Origin: Lachnospiraceae bacterium
Lineage (GTDB): Bacteria > Bacillota > Clostridia > Lachnospirales > Lachnospiraceae
Direction of reading: 5' to 3'
NCBI GenBank assembly: GCA_900751785.1
Contig: CAADSM010000152.1
Location: forward strand, 1 to 64,000
DNA: 64,000 bases
Shown here: positions 19,040-28,100 of the stretch, piece by piece
How the letters are laid out: the number at the start of each line of letters is the position of its first letter
How positions within the stretch are numbered: position 1 is the first letter of the stretch
The notes under the pieces: model-generated
What the model saw: only the letters and a program-made list of their open reading frames with translations
Told to the model about the DNA's origin: nothing
Database searches by the model: none
Made by a program: the position numbers and the translations under genes

Positions 19040-19062
19040 TCGCATATTCTTGATCTTTTTTA

Positions 19063-19896
19063 TCATCCATTGCTTTTTCCTCTGTTTCTCAGCGCTCCGA
19101 TCAGCGTATAGATCACAAGTGCGGCGATATTCGCCATCACTACGCTTGCCCCCGCGGGAGTCGCGCACAGGTAGGACACTGTGATCCCGGCAGCGAAGCA
19201 CACCACAGAGACGACCGCCGCGCTGATGACCACGCTCCGGAAGGTCCTGCACACCCGCATGGACGTAAGCGCCGGAAAGATGATCAGGCTGGAGATGAGC
19301 AGCGCGCCCATCATCCGCATCCCGAGCACGATCGTCACCGCGGTGAGCACAGCGATCAGCGTATTGTACAGCCCGGCCTTCACGCCTGTCGCCTGGGCAA
19401 ACGTCTCGTCGAATGTGATCGCAAAGATCTTCTGGTAGAAAAAGATGAAAAGTATCAGCACGACCGCCGAGAGGACGACGCTGAGCACTACATCCTCTTC
19501 GCTCATCGCCAGGATGCTGCCGAACATATAATTGTATACATCCGTATTCATGCCCGTGGACAGCGAGATCACCATCACTCCCACTGCAAGCGAGCTTGTG
19601 GAGATCAGCGCGATCGCCGCATCGCCCTTGATCTGGCTGTTCCCGCTGATCCTAAGGAGCAGGACAGCCGCCAGGATCACCACAGGGATCGCCACCGCAA
19701 GCGGCGCCGCATTCAGCGCCGCCGCCACTGCAAGGGCGCCGAAGCCCACGTGGGAGAGTCCGTCCCCGATCATCGAATATCTCTTCAGGACCAGGCTCAC
19801 TCCGAGCAGAGCGGAGCAGAGAGCCACCAGGGCGCCCACGATAAACGCGCGCACCATGAAGGGATAAGAAAGCATTTCGATCAATGTATCAATCAT
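19063..19896 (-). CDS. znuB: Zinc/metal ABC transporter, permease
   Basis: The 277-residue inner-membrane permease has eight or so hydrophobic spans and belongs to the ABC-3 family for Zn2+ or Mn2+. Motifs include the early RAFIVGALVALCSALLGV and the conserved DGLSHVGFGALAV in the cytoplasmic loop that contacts the ATPase. The start is the ATG at 19896 with GGAGGTG six bases upstream; a longer in-frame extension exists but has no family similarity. Eight bases overlap the ATPase gene end, so the two are coupled. Zinc rather than manganese is inferred from the His-rich binding protein. Confidence 0.9.
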   Translation of the reverse strand: MIDTLIEMLSYPFMVRAFIVGALVALCSALLGVSLVLKRYSMIGDGLSHVGFGALAVAAALNAAPLAVAIPVVILAAVLLLRISGNSQIKGDAAIALISTSSLAVGVMVISLSTGMNTDVYNYMFGSILAMSEEDVVLSVVLSAVVLILFIFFYQKIFAITFDETFAQATGVKAGLYNTLIAVLTAVTIVLGMRMMGALLISSLIIFPALTSMRVCRTFRSVVISAAVVSVVCFAAGITVSYLCATPAGASVVMANIAALVIYTLIGALRNRGKSNG

Positions 19897-20599
19897 TCCT
19901 GTCACCTCCGAGAAATGTTCTTCCCACCCTGCTCCTGCGGTAGTCCTCTGCCGTGCCGAAGAACAGCACCTTTTCCTGCAGATGCAGGATATGGCTTGCA
20001 TATTCCACGGCGCTCTCGATATCATGAGAGACCATGACCACCGCGATGCCGGAATCTCTGTTGATCTGGCGGATGAGCTGATAGAACTCTGCCGTAACGA
20101 TAGGATCCAGGCCGGTCACTGGCTCATCCAGCAGAAGCAGCGTCTTCGTAGCGCAGAGCGCCCTGGCAAGGAGCACTCGCTGCCGCTGTCCGCCTGAGAG
20201 ATCGCGGAAGCACTGCTTCGCCAGGTCCCGGATCCCCAGGATCTCCATCTTCTCATAAGCCTGCTGCTTATCCGCAGCGGTATAAAAGGGCTTCAGTCCC
20301 CTGCTGTTGAGCCTGCCGGAGAGCACCACCTCGTAAACGCTTGCCGGGAAATCTTTCTGAACGTCAGTCTGCTGAGGGAGGTATCCGATCTCGTTCTGCT
20401 TCAGCCCGTCCCCGAACACGATCCTGCCGTTCTCCACGGATTTCAGGCCGAGAAGGCTCTTGACAAGCGTGCTCTTTCCCGAGCCGTTCTCCCCGACGAT
20501 GCACAGGTAATCCCCGGCGCCGATCTGAAAGTTCAGGTCTTTTACCACGGTCTGTCCTTCATATCCGATGGAAACATTTTCACACTTTATCAGTGCCAT
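19889..20599 (-). CDS. znuC: Zinc/metal ABC transporter, ATP-binding protein
   Basis: The 236-residue ATPase has the Walker A VGENGSGKSTLVKSLL (about residue 36), the Q-loop in GYLPQQTDV, the ABC signature LSGGQRQRVLLARAL, Walker B LLLLDEPVTGLD, and the H-loop in MVSHDI. It lies between the binding protein and the permease with overlaps at both ends. The cluster order is binding protein, ATPase, permease. It supplies energy for metal import. Confidence 0.93.
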   Translation of the reverse strand: MALIKCENVSIGYEGQTVVKDLNFQIGAGDYLCIVGENGSGKSTLVKSLLGLKSVENGRIVFGDGLKQNEIGYLPQQTDVQKDFPASVYEVVLSGRLNSRGLKPFYTAADKQQAYEKMEILGIRDLAKQCFRDLSGGQRQRVLLARALCATKTLLLLDEPVTGLDPIVTAEFYQLIRQINRDSGIAVVMVSHDIESAVEYASHILHLQEKVLFFGTAEDYRRSRVGRTFLGGDRND

Positions 20600-21636
20600 C
20601 AGTTCAATACCTCCTTCAGAGTCTCAACATTTTTCTGCATCATGCTCAAATATGTCTCTCCGTCCTCGAACTCCTCCGCCGTCAGATTGTGACAGCTGTA
20701 GAATGTCCTCACCTCGGTTCCCGTCGCCTCAGCGATGGCATTGGCAATATTCTCATTGCTCAGCTCCATCTTCAGGACGGCAGGAATTTCTTCTTCCTTT
20801 ACTTTATTGATAAGAAACGCCATAGTAGCCGCACTGGGCTCTGTATCGGAAGCGCACCCCGGAAATGCGGCATAATAGTCCAGCCCGTACTCATCCGCAA
20901 AATAGCGGAACGGGAAGCGGTCTCCGAAGACGACCAGCCTGCGTCCGGCATTGTCCACCACATCACGGAATTCCGCATCAAGCTCTGCCAGCTCTGCCTC
21001 GTATGCCTCTGCATTTTCCTCATAGATCTGCCGATTCTCCGGATCGGCCTGAACGAGCAGCTCCTTGATCTTATCCACGATCGCGGACGCATTGACCGGA
21101 GATGTCCACACATGCTCGTCGATCTCATGCACAGAATGCTCCTCTTCCGTCTCATCCTCATGAGACTCTTCCTCCTCATGGCTGTGTCCCGGCTGTTCCT
21201 GCATGCCCTCCACATGCTCCTCCTCGACTGTATCCACACAGTCCATGAGCTTCAGCGTGCGCATGTCGGCTTCAGGCATGGACTCCAGGATATCCTCCAC
21301 CCAGGCGTCATTCTCGCCGCCTACATAGATGAAAATGTCGCTGTTCTGTATCGCGATGATATCCTGGGGCGTCGGCTCATAGGAATGCGTCTCTTCTCCC
21401 GGTTTTAAGAGCATCTTCAGCTCCACGTTCTCCCCGGCGATCTGGCGCACAAAATCATACTGCGGGAAGATCGTCGTGACAACGCTGATCCTGCCGTCAT
21501 CCTGTACCTCCTCTGATACGCCCTCTGCGCGCTCTGTCCCGCATCCGGCGAGCAGGCTCCCGCAGAGCAGGCCGCATACAGCCAGAATGCCGATCCATTT
21601 CCTCTGTCGGCTTATATTTCTCTTCCTCACTGTCAT
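20599..21636 (-). CDS. znuA: Zinc ABC transporter, substrate-binding lipoprotein
   Basis: The 345-residue secreted protein has a lipoprotein signal ending LLAGC (about residues 20-32) and belongs to the A-1/ZnuA-type binding proteins. Metal ligands expected of the family are in EETHSYEPTPQDI and in HVWTSPVNA. A histidine- and glutamate-rich loop of about 40 residues (HSHEEEESHEDETEEEHSVH, about 160-200) separates them, a feature of zinc-specific members that may act as a zinc sensor or scavenger. The end meets the ATPase gene exactly and the start overlaps the dihydrofolate reductase gene by four bases (ATGA). Confidence 0.92.
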   Translation of the reverse strand: MTVRKRNISRQRKWIGILAVCGLLCGSLLAGCGTERAEGVSEEVQDDGRISVVTTIFPQYDFVRQIAGENVELKMLLKPGEETHSYEPTPQDIIAIQNSDIFIYVGGENDAWVEDILESMPEADMRTLKLMDCVDTVEEEHVEGMQEQPGHSHEEEESHEDETEEEHSVHEIDEHVWTSPVNASAIVDKIKELLVQADPENRQIYEENAEAYEAELAELDAEFRDVVDNAGRRLVVFGDRFPFRYFADEYGLDYYAAFPGCASDTEPSAATMAFLINKVKEEEIPAVLKMELSNENIANAIAEATGTEVRTFYSCHNLTAEEFEDGETYLSMMQKNVETLKEVLN

Positions 21637-22133
21637 GAGTTTTCCTTTCGACGCTCATATTTCGTGAACGCAAATTCCAGGTCAAAGCAGGTCTGCTCCT
21701 CCCCCTCTTCTATCATCTCCCATTCTTCCATCTCGTCCAGATTCGGGAAAAAGGTATCCGCCTGGAACGCGTGGTCGATCTTTGTCACATACACGGTGTC
21801 GCAGTACGGAAGGAGCATGCGGTAGATGCTCTCCCCGCCGATCACGTACACATCATCTGTGTTGTATTTTTTCAGTTCCTCGAAAAGCTCCTCCTCCGTG
21901 TGCACGATGACCGCATCTTTCACACTGTAATCCGGATTCTTCGTCAGGACGATATTCGTCCTGTCTTTCAGCGGCAGTCCGTTAGGGAAGCTCTCCAGCG
22001 TCTTCCTCCCGAGCACTACGACCTTCCCTGTTGTAGTCTGCCTGAAAAACTTCATATCCGACGGGATCCTGACCAGAAGCCTGTTCTGGTATCCGATCCC
22101 CCAGTTTCTGTCTGCTGACAAGATTGCTTTCAT
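21633..22133 (-). CDS. folA: Dihydrofolate reductase
   Basis: The 166-residue NADPH-dependent enzyme regenerates tetrahydrofolate. Recognisable segments are MKAILSADRNWGIGYQNRLL (residues 1-20), RIPSDMKFFRQTTTGKVVVLG with the substrate-binding aspartate, and VYVIGGESIYRMLLPYCD for NADPH. The start at 22133 has GGAG upstream, whereas the longer in-frame extension does not fit the family. It is placed between the thymidylate synthase and znuA; thymidylate synthase uses up the folate that this enzyme restores. The end overlaps the znuA start by four bases. Confidence 0.93.
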   Translation of the reverse strand: MKAILSADRNWGIGYQNRLLVRIPSDMKFFRQTTTGKVVVLGRKTLESFPNGLPLKDRTNIVLTKNPDYSVKDAVIVHTEEELFEELKKYNTDDVYVIGGESIYRMLLPYCDTVYVTKIDHAFQADTFFPNLDEMEEWEMIEEGEEQTCFDLEFAFTKYERRKENS

Positions 22134-22235
22134 CTGTTGGTCTCCTCTCTGATCATGCTTGGTTATACTGCTGCATTTATCTTCCTGCTGTGTCCGGCCC
22201 GAATAAACCACATTGCCCGGGCGGGGATATCGCAG

Positions 22236-23084
22236 CTATACTGCCACAGGAATATTTTTGATCTGCGGGTGTGTCTCATAGTCCTCCAGTCTCACGTCGT
22301 CCGGAGTAAAATCATAGAAATCCGTGATCTCCGGGTTCAGCCAGAACTTCGGAGCCGGAAGCGGCTCTCTCGATATCAGCTCCTCGATCATCGGAATATG
22401 TCGGTCATAGATATGCGCATCTGCGATCACATGTACAAACTCTCCTGCCTTCATGCTGCACACCTGCGCGAGCATGTGGATGAGCACCGCATACTGGCAC
22501 ACATTCCAGTTATTCGCCGTCAGCACATCCTGCGACCGCTGGTTCAGTATCCCATTGAGAGTCAGGACGTCACTGCCCTTCTCCTTTGTCACATTGAACG
22601 TCATGCTGTATGCGCATGGATAGAGATGCATCTCGTGCAGATCCTGATGCACATAGATATTCGTCATGATCCGGCGGCTGTACGGGTTGTTCTTCAGATC
22701 ATAGATCACCCGGTCCACCTGATCCATCATCCCTTCCTTATACTGATGCTTCACGCCCATCTGATAGCCGTACGCCTTCCCGATCGAACCGGTCTCGTCC
22801 GCCCAGCTGTCCCAGATATGGCTCTTCAGCTCATGGACGTTATTGGACTTCTTCTGCCAGATCCATAAAAGCTCGTCCACACAGCTCTTGATTGCCGTGC
22901 GGCGCAGCGTAAGCGCCGGAAATTCCTTCGACAGATCATACCGGTTCACGACCCCGAATTTCTTGATCGTATAGGCAGACGTGCCGTCCTCCCACACAGG
23001 GCGCACCTTTTCCCCTTCCGTGCTCGTACCGTTATCAATGATATCCCGGCACATATCGATAAATACTCTGTCCGCGTAGCTCAT
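22236..23084 (-). CDS. thyA: Thymidylate synthase, Bacillus/phi3T ThyA-like subfamily
   Basis: The 282-residue enzyme makes dTMP from dUMP with methylene-tetrahydrofolate. Recognised segments are CVDELLWIWQKKSNNVHEL, GSIGKAYGYQMG, the catalytic cysteine in LYPCAYSMTFNV, the dUMP-phosphate arginine in LNQRSQDVLT and ADAHIYDRHI. The histidine usual after the active cysteine (PCH) is Ala here. The B. subtilis/phi3T-type enzymes also lack that histidine, so activity is likely. The start at 23084 follows AAGGAGG; upstream ATGs are poorer. It precedes folA in the same direction with a 102-base gap. Confidence 0.93.
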   Translation of the reverse strand: MSYADRVFIDMCRDIIDNGTSTEGEKVRPVWEDGTSAYTIKKFGVVNRYDLSKEFPALTLRRTAIKSCVDELLWIWQKKSNNVHELKSHIWDSWADETGSIGKAYGYQMGVKHQYKEGMMDQVDRVIYDLKNNPYSRRIMTNIYVHQDLHEMHLYPCAYSMTFNVTKEKGSDVLTLNGILNQRSQDVLTANNWNVCQYAVLIHMLAQVCSMKAGEFVHVIADAHIYDRHIPMIEELISREPLPAPKFWLNPEITDFYDFTPDDVRLEDYETHPQIKNIPVAV

Positions 23085-23154
23085 AGTTTCCTCCTTCATT
23101 TTCAGGCCATGCTGTTCATCCGTTCCATAAGATCCGCCGCTCTTCCGGCGCCGG

Positions 23155-23589
23155 TTACGGATCCGCAATATTGTAGAGCAGATTCTCCAGATTCTTTGTC
23201 AGCGACTCCACTTCCCGCTTTGACATCCCTCTTGTCAGCTCCCGGTCCAGCTTCCGCCGGTCCGTCTCCATCCTCCGCTGGATGTCATAAGCCTTCTCTG
23301 TCAGATAAATATTTTTCTTCCTCTTGTCCTTCGCATTCGGGACACACAGGATATATCCCTTCTCGTCCAGACGCTTCAGGATCCCGGTCACCGTAGGGTT
23401 TTTAAGATTCAGCGCCTTCTCCACATCCCGCTGGCTGATCTCATCCCTGCTCGTATGGAAGAGATAGTCAAGTACCGCGCACTGGGAGGATGTGATCCCG
23501 ATCTTGCGCAGGCGCTCATTCAGATCCTTCTCGTATACATTATTTATCTGTTTTATCATAAACCCGATGGGCCTGGTTCTCTTCTCCAT
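23155..23589 (-). CDS. MarR-family transcriptional regulator
   Basis: The 144-residue DNA-binding protein has the MarR winged-helix core: helix-turn-helix around DVEKALNLKNPTVTGILKRL and the wing KGYILCVPNAKDKRKKNIYLT. Dimerisation helices flank it. Its target is unknown. Some MarR proteins (AdcR) control zinc uptake, and a zinc transporter is 1.5 kb away, but the genes between are folate enzymes and I see no clear operator, so a link is not supported. GGAG precedes the ATG at 23589. Confidence 0.85.
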   Translation of the reverse strand: MEKRTRPIGFMIKQINNVYEKDLNERLRKIGITSSQCAVLDYLFHTSRDEISQRDVEKALNLKNPTVTGILKRLDEKGYILCVPNAKDKRKKNIYLTEKAYDIQRRMETDRRKLDRELTRGMSKREVESLTKNLENLLYNIADP

Positions 23590-23636
23590 TCCGCACTCCC
23601 CCGGTTTTCCTCTGCACTCCTGCTTTTCTCTCTGCC

Positions 23637-24914
23637 TTAATATTCTCTGATCACACTGCTGATCTCGGAGATACTGTCCATACCGCCGAGCTCACCGAGC
23701 GCGTTCTTCATATGCTTTTCCTTCACCTTCTCTGTGACGATGACAAGCTCCGCCTGGTCTTTCCGCGCATTTTTCTGCACGACTCTGGCGATGCTCACAT
23801 TGTGCTCTCCGAACACGCAGGCAATCTGTGCGAGGACGCCGGGACGGTTCTTCACCTGCATCCGCAGGAAAAACTTGTTTTCCACCTCTCCGAAATCTTT
23901 CACAGGGATCTGCCGGTAGCATGTGCAGCTGATCCTTCCCGTACAGTCATAGGCCAGATCCCGCGCCGCGTCGATCACATCTCCGACTACTGCGCTCGCC
24001 GTGGGCATCTCCCCTGCGCCACGGCCGTAGAACATGGCATCGTCGACTGCGTCGCCGTGGATGAACACCGCATTGAAGGAATCTCTGACGGATGCAAGGG
24101 GATGTTCCTTTCCGATCATCATCGGATACACGCCCACCTCGATTCCGGTCTCTGTGCTGCGCGCCACGCCGAGCAGCTTGATCACGCTCTCGAATTCTCT
24201 GGCATACTCAATATCCGCCGCAGTGATCTTCGTGATCCCTTCTGTGTAGACATCAGAGAATACGACCCTCGAATGAAACGCGATGGAAGCCATGATAGCG
24301 ACCTTGCGTCCCGCATCCAGGCCTTCCACATCTGCCGTGGGATCAGCCTCCGCATAGCCGAGCTCCTGCGCCTGCCGGAGGGCATCCTCGAACTCCATCC
24401 CGTCTTCGAACATTTTCGTGAGGATATAGTTGGTCGTCCCGTTCACAATGCCCAGCACGTCCGAGATCTCATTGGCCGCAAGGCACTGCTTCAGCGGACG
24501 GATGATCGGAATCCCGCCGGCAACGGCAGCCTCGAAGAGGAAATCCTTCCCGTTCTCCTGCGCCGTGTCCAGAAGGATCCTTCCTTCTTCAGCGATCAGA
24601 TCCTTATTGGCGGAGACTACGTTCTTGCCCGCTCTCAGCGCCTCAAGGATGATCGTTTTTGCCGGCTCCATACCGCCCATTACCTCGACGACGATCTGTA
24701 TCTCGTCATCCTCAATGATCTCCCTCCAGTCATCTGTCAGGAGCGACGGATCGATCCCTTCCCTCTTCTTATTCATATTGTGCACAAGTATCTTCTTGAT
24801 CTCCAGCTCCGCGCCGATCGTCTTATCCATGATATCCGCACGTCTGCCGATCAGCTTATATACTCCTGTTCCCACGGTTCCGAGCCCTAAAAGGCCGATC
24901 TTGATCTTCTTCAT
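23637..24914 (-). CDS. hom: Homoserine dehydrogenase
   Basis: The 425-residue enzyme reduces aspartate semialdehyde to homoserine for threonine and methionine synthesis. The start is ATG at 24914, followed by IKIGLLGLGTVGTGVYKL, the NAD(P)-binding Rossmann motif. Substrate residues are in VSANKDLIAEEG, GGIPIIRPLKQCLAANE and AEADPTADVEGLDAGRK. A C-terminal ACT domain from about residue 350 (NRPGVLAQIACVFGEHNVSI) allows feedback inhibition. AGAGGTG lies seven bases upstream, and the longer reading frame is rejected. Confidence 0.95.
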   Translation of the reverse strand: MKKIKIGLLGLGTVGTGVYKLIGRRADIMDKTIGAELEIKKILVHNMNKKREGIDPSLLTDDWREIIEDDEIQIVVEVMGGMEPAKTIILEALRAGKNVVSANKDLIAEEGRILLDTAQENGKDFLFEAAVAGGIPIIRPLKQCLAANEISDVLGIVNGTTNYILTKMFEDGMEFEDALRQAQELGYAEADPTADVEGLDAGRKVAIMASIAFHSRVVFSDVYTEGITKITAADIEYAREFESVIKLLGVARSTETGIEVGVYPMMIGKEHPLASVRDSFNAVFIHGDAVDDAMFYGRGAGEMPTASAVVGDVIDAARDLAYDCTGRISCTCYRQIPVKDFGEVENKFFLRMQVKNRPGVLAQIACVFGEHNVSIARVVQKNARKDQAELVIVTEKVKEKHMKNALGELGGMDSISEISSVIREY

Positions 24915-25078
24915 CCAGACACCTCTCTCGATATTCATCCTGCATTCCGTCCCCGCATCGGGGCAGATGGCAATATTCACAGTATAGCACAAATGTCAAG
25001 GATAAGAAAACCCCCGTAAATGAGAAACCGTATCAAAAGCTTCAAAATGTTACTGTCTGCACTGTACTCATGGATAGG

Positions 25079-25120
25079 AAAAGGGTATGCACAGGAGCTT
25101 TCGCTCCCATGCACACCCTT
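25079..25120 (-). terminator. Terminator of the carbohydrate locus
   Basis: On the minus strand an 18-base stem with G-U pairs (25103-25120 with 25081-25098) closes a GAAA tetraloop and is followed by TTTTCC. It lies 22 bases past the stop of the 1704-residue gene. Confidence 0.8.
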
Positions 25121-25141
25121 CTCATCTTTTTCAGGGATGTC

Positions 25142-28100
25142 TTATCTGTTCTTCTTCCTCTTCACGCACACAGCCCCTGCCGCTGCCAGCGCCAGCCCGG
25201 CTGCCAGGACATAGACCGAAGCTGATGTCGTATCACCGGTCTTCACGGCGTTATTTCCGCCGTCGCCTTTACTGCCTGCGCCGTTATTATTCCCGTTTGA
25301 ATTTCCGGGGTCTTTGGGATCATCCGGGTTTTCCGGATCTTTATTTCCGCCTGTCGCCGGGATGACCACGATATCCTTCACCTCATCACAGCGGCTGCAG
25401 TGGATCGATTTCTGTCCGTCTTCTGTTTCTGTCGGCTCTTTGTCGATCGTATAGTCAGATTCCCAGTCATGTCCCAGTGCTTTGATCACGGTGTCTGCTT
25501 TGTTAATCTCCTCCGTGCATCCGGCATCGCTGAAGCATTTACCGCACTCGTCGCAATACCAGTATTCAATATTTCCGTCTTCTGTACAAGCTGGATCTTT
25601 CGCTTCCACCTGCACTGCGTGGTGCTCATGCTTCTCGATAAACACCAGGTCACGCTTCGCCTGGGACAGTCTCTCGATCATCTCCTCTACCTGTGGCTGT
25701 TCGTCAACTGAAAGATTTTCATCTGCCGCCAGTTCTTTTGCCTCTGACAATACTGCCTGGAGCACTGCCGCACTCTCTTCTGTATACTGGCTGAGATCAA
25801 GGTCCTCACACTCTTCGATCAATGCATTCAGTTCAGATATATCAGCCCGCTCCTTCAATCCGTCGAGTGCAGTCTGAAGTGCGTTCTCCGCATTCATGAC
25901 CGTCTCCTTATCCACATCAGCGTCCTCCAGTACTGCCTGAGCCTGTGTCAGAGCTTCCTGAAGTGCCGCGGCAGTATCCTTCGTATAACCTTCCGGATCG
26001 ATTCCGCCTGCTGTCTGCACCAGTTCATCCAGCCCGCTCTTCGTGTAGTTGGCGATAACAGCTCTGAACCATGCTGTTCCAATCGTTTCGGTCTCATCTG
26101 TATACCTGAGCTCACCATTGTTATTTGATACTTTTACAGAATACATATTCGGATCTGTATTTTCCACATGGGTCCACACATAAACCGATTCATTATCCGG
26201 CACTTCCTGTGTAAGCAGTATTGCATATGCTTCTCCTTCTGTCAGAACCGGGGCGTTCTCGAACACAGCGCTGACGATTCCATCTGCCTGTTCTGCCGGG
26301 ATCTGAACAGATGCCAGTTCTTCATTGAGGTGCATATTATCTTCCTGGAGCGAATAGATCTTCACGATCAGATCGCTCACATTGCTGCCTTCCTGTCCGA
26401 CTTTCACCTGGACTTTCTGCAGTGATCCTGTATGATTTGCGAAGAATGTCTGGTAACGCATATACTGATCACTCACCTGGCCCACTCGGTAAGCGCTTCC
26501 TTCTTTTCCTGTAGATGTATCTACAACAGCATAGTCCACATGGACAGTGATCAGGCTTTCGACTGCCTGCTCCAGCTTCTCCGCAAGTGCGTTGACCTCA
26601 TCTGAAGTCCTTTCTTCATTATCAAGCAGTGTCCTGGCTTCCTCAACAAGCTGTGCCACCGATGTATAGCTGGATGTGGTATAGTCGGACGGATCCAGTT
26701 CGGACGCACCTGACACCGCCGATTTCAGCCTCTTGTCCGCTGCCTCCAGGGCTTCCGCCTCTTCAGCGTCATAGGCTTCCTTCAGTGTAACAGTAACCGT
26801 CTTTGTCCCTCCGGGAACCGTAACGATTCCTGCTTCCTCGTCATACTCAAAGCCGCCGCTTACAGAAGCGATATTATTCTTGAAGCTGATCAGCTCTATG
26901 CTGAGCGGAAGTTCCGTCGTATCGCCTGCAAATTCAATTGTCACTGTCTTTCCATCTTCGGCAGTGCTGATCGAATATCCTATTTTCTTGCCCTGCTCTA
27001 CGACATGGTTAGAAATAGAGAATGACTCGCCGGCAGTGATCCACTCCTGAGGCACGCCTCGTCCGATGATGATCTTTTCATCGATTTTTTCAGCAACAAG
27101 TGAATCGATCAGGACTTTTGTCGCGGTTGACTGTCCCCACATATGCTGGCAGGAGCCTCCGCCGCCTTTTGCATGGGCGACATCCCACGGAGAGCTGTCA
27201 CTCTGATAATCCACGCCTTCCCACCATCCGAAAGGTCCGCTCATAGAGTTCTCGATCATAAACTGATATGCTTTGATACCGGCATCTCGATACTCCTCTC
27301 CGCGGAGTGCCGTGCTTCCGTATCCTGCATTATAAGCACTGCTGTAATATCCGTGCGGATATCCGCCGAAATTGTAGATGGTATCGCTGACTTCCTCGCG
27401 GCGCTCAAATCCATGTGTATAGGTGTCGTCGATCAGGCTGATCATCTCGCTGCCTTCCTGCTCCGCGCCAAAGAGCCAGCCGTCCCATCCCCAGCGTCCG
27501 AACAGGAACATAGATGCCCAGTTTCCATCGCGGACATCACCGCGTGCACTCTGCTCAGTCGGCACATTCATATCAATAGAAAGATACGGATAATCGTATG
27601 TCTCCCTCATCTCTCTCTGTGTGTCTTCCACAACCGCAAGCAGCGAATCATATTCTTCCTGTGCCCAGACAGATTCTGTCTGATAAATGTCCGATCCGTA
27701 TTTTTCATACATCTCGTCGCACAGATACTGATAAGTTGTCAGTCCTGCCAGCGCTGCCCAGTTATCGATCAGCCAGTATCCGTTAGAATCGATCGCGTTT
27801 GTTCTCTTGATGATTCCTTCACCGCCGTCAATACGGTCCGTCTCTACATTGTGCGTATTTGTTTTGATCGTATCAAATTTCTCTTCTATGAAATCATAGT
27901 CACCGGTCTTGCTGAGATAAAGCGCATACGGCCAGCTGTATTTCCATTTTGCATCATCGTACTGAAGCTGTGCCGGAAGAGTTGCAAGATATTCCTTCGC
28001 ATAAGTAAAGTCCCCTTCTGTCAGCAGCGAAGCGACAATACCGATCGTATCATGGTCAAACATCTCATCGTAACCGTTTTCTCCTACATGGAGTTCTTTG

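Noticed and set aside
22236-23084. Loss of function in thymidylate synthase because PCH is PCA
   Set aside because: B. subtilis/phi3T-type ThyA enzymes also lack this histidine while keeping the catalytic cysteine, so the change marks a subfamily rather than damage.
23155-23589. MarR regulator as zinc repressor AdcR for znuABC
   Set aside because: It is separated from the transporter by thyA and folA, and no shared operator is visible.
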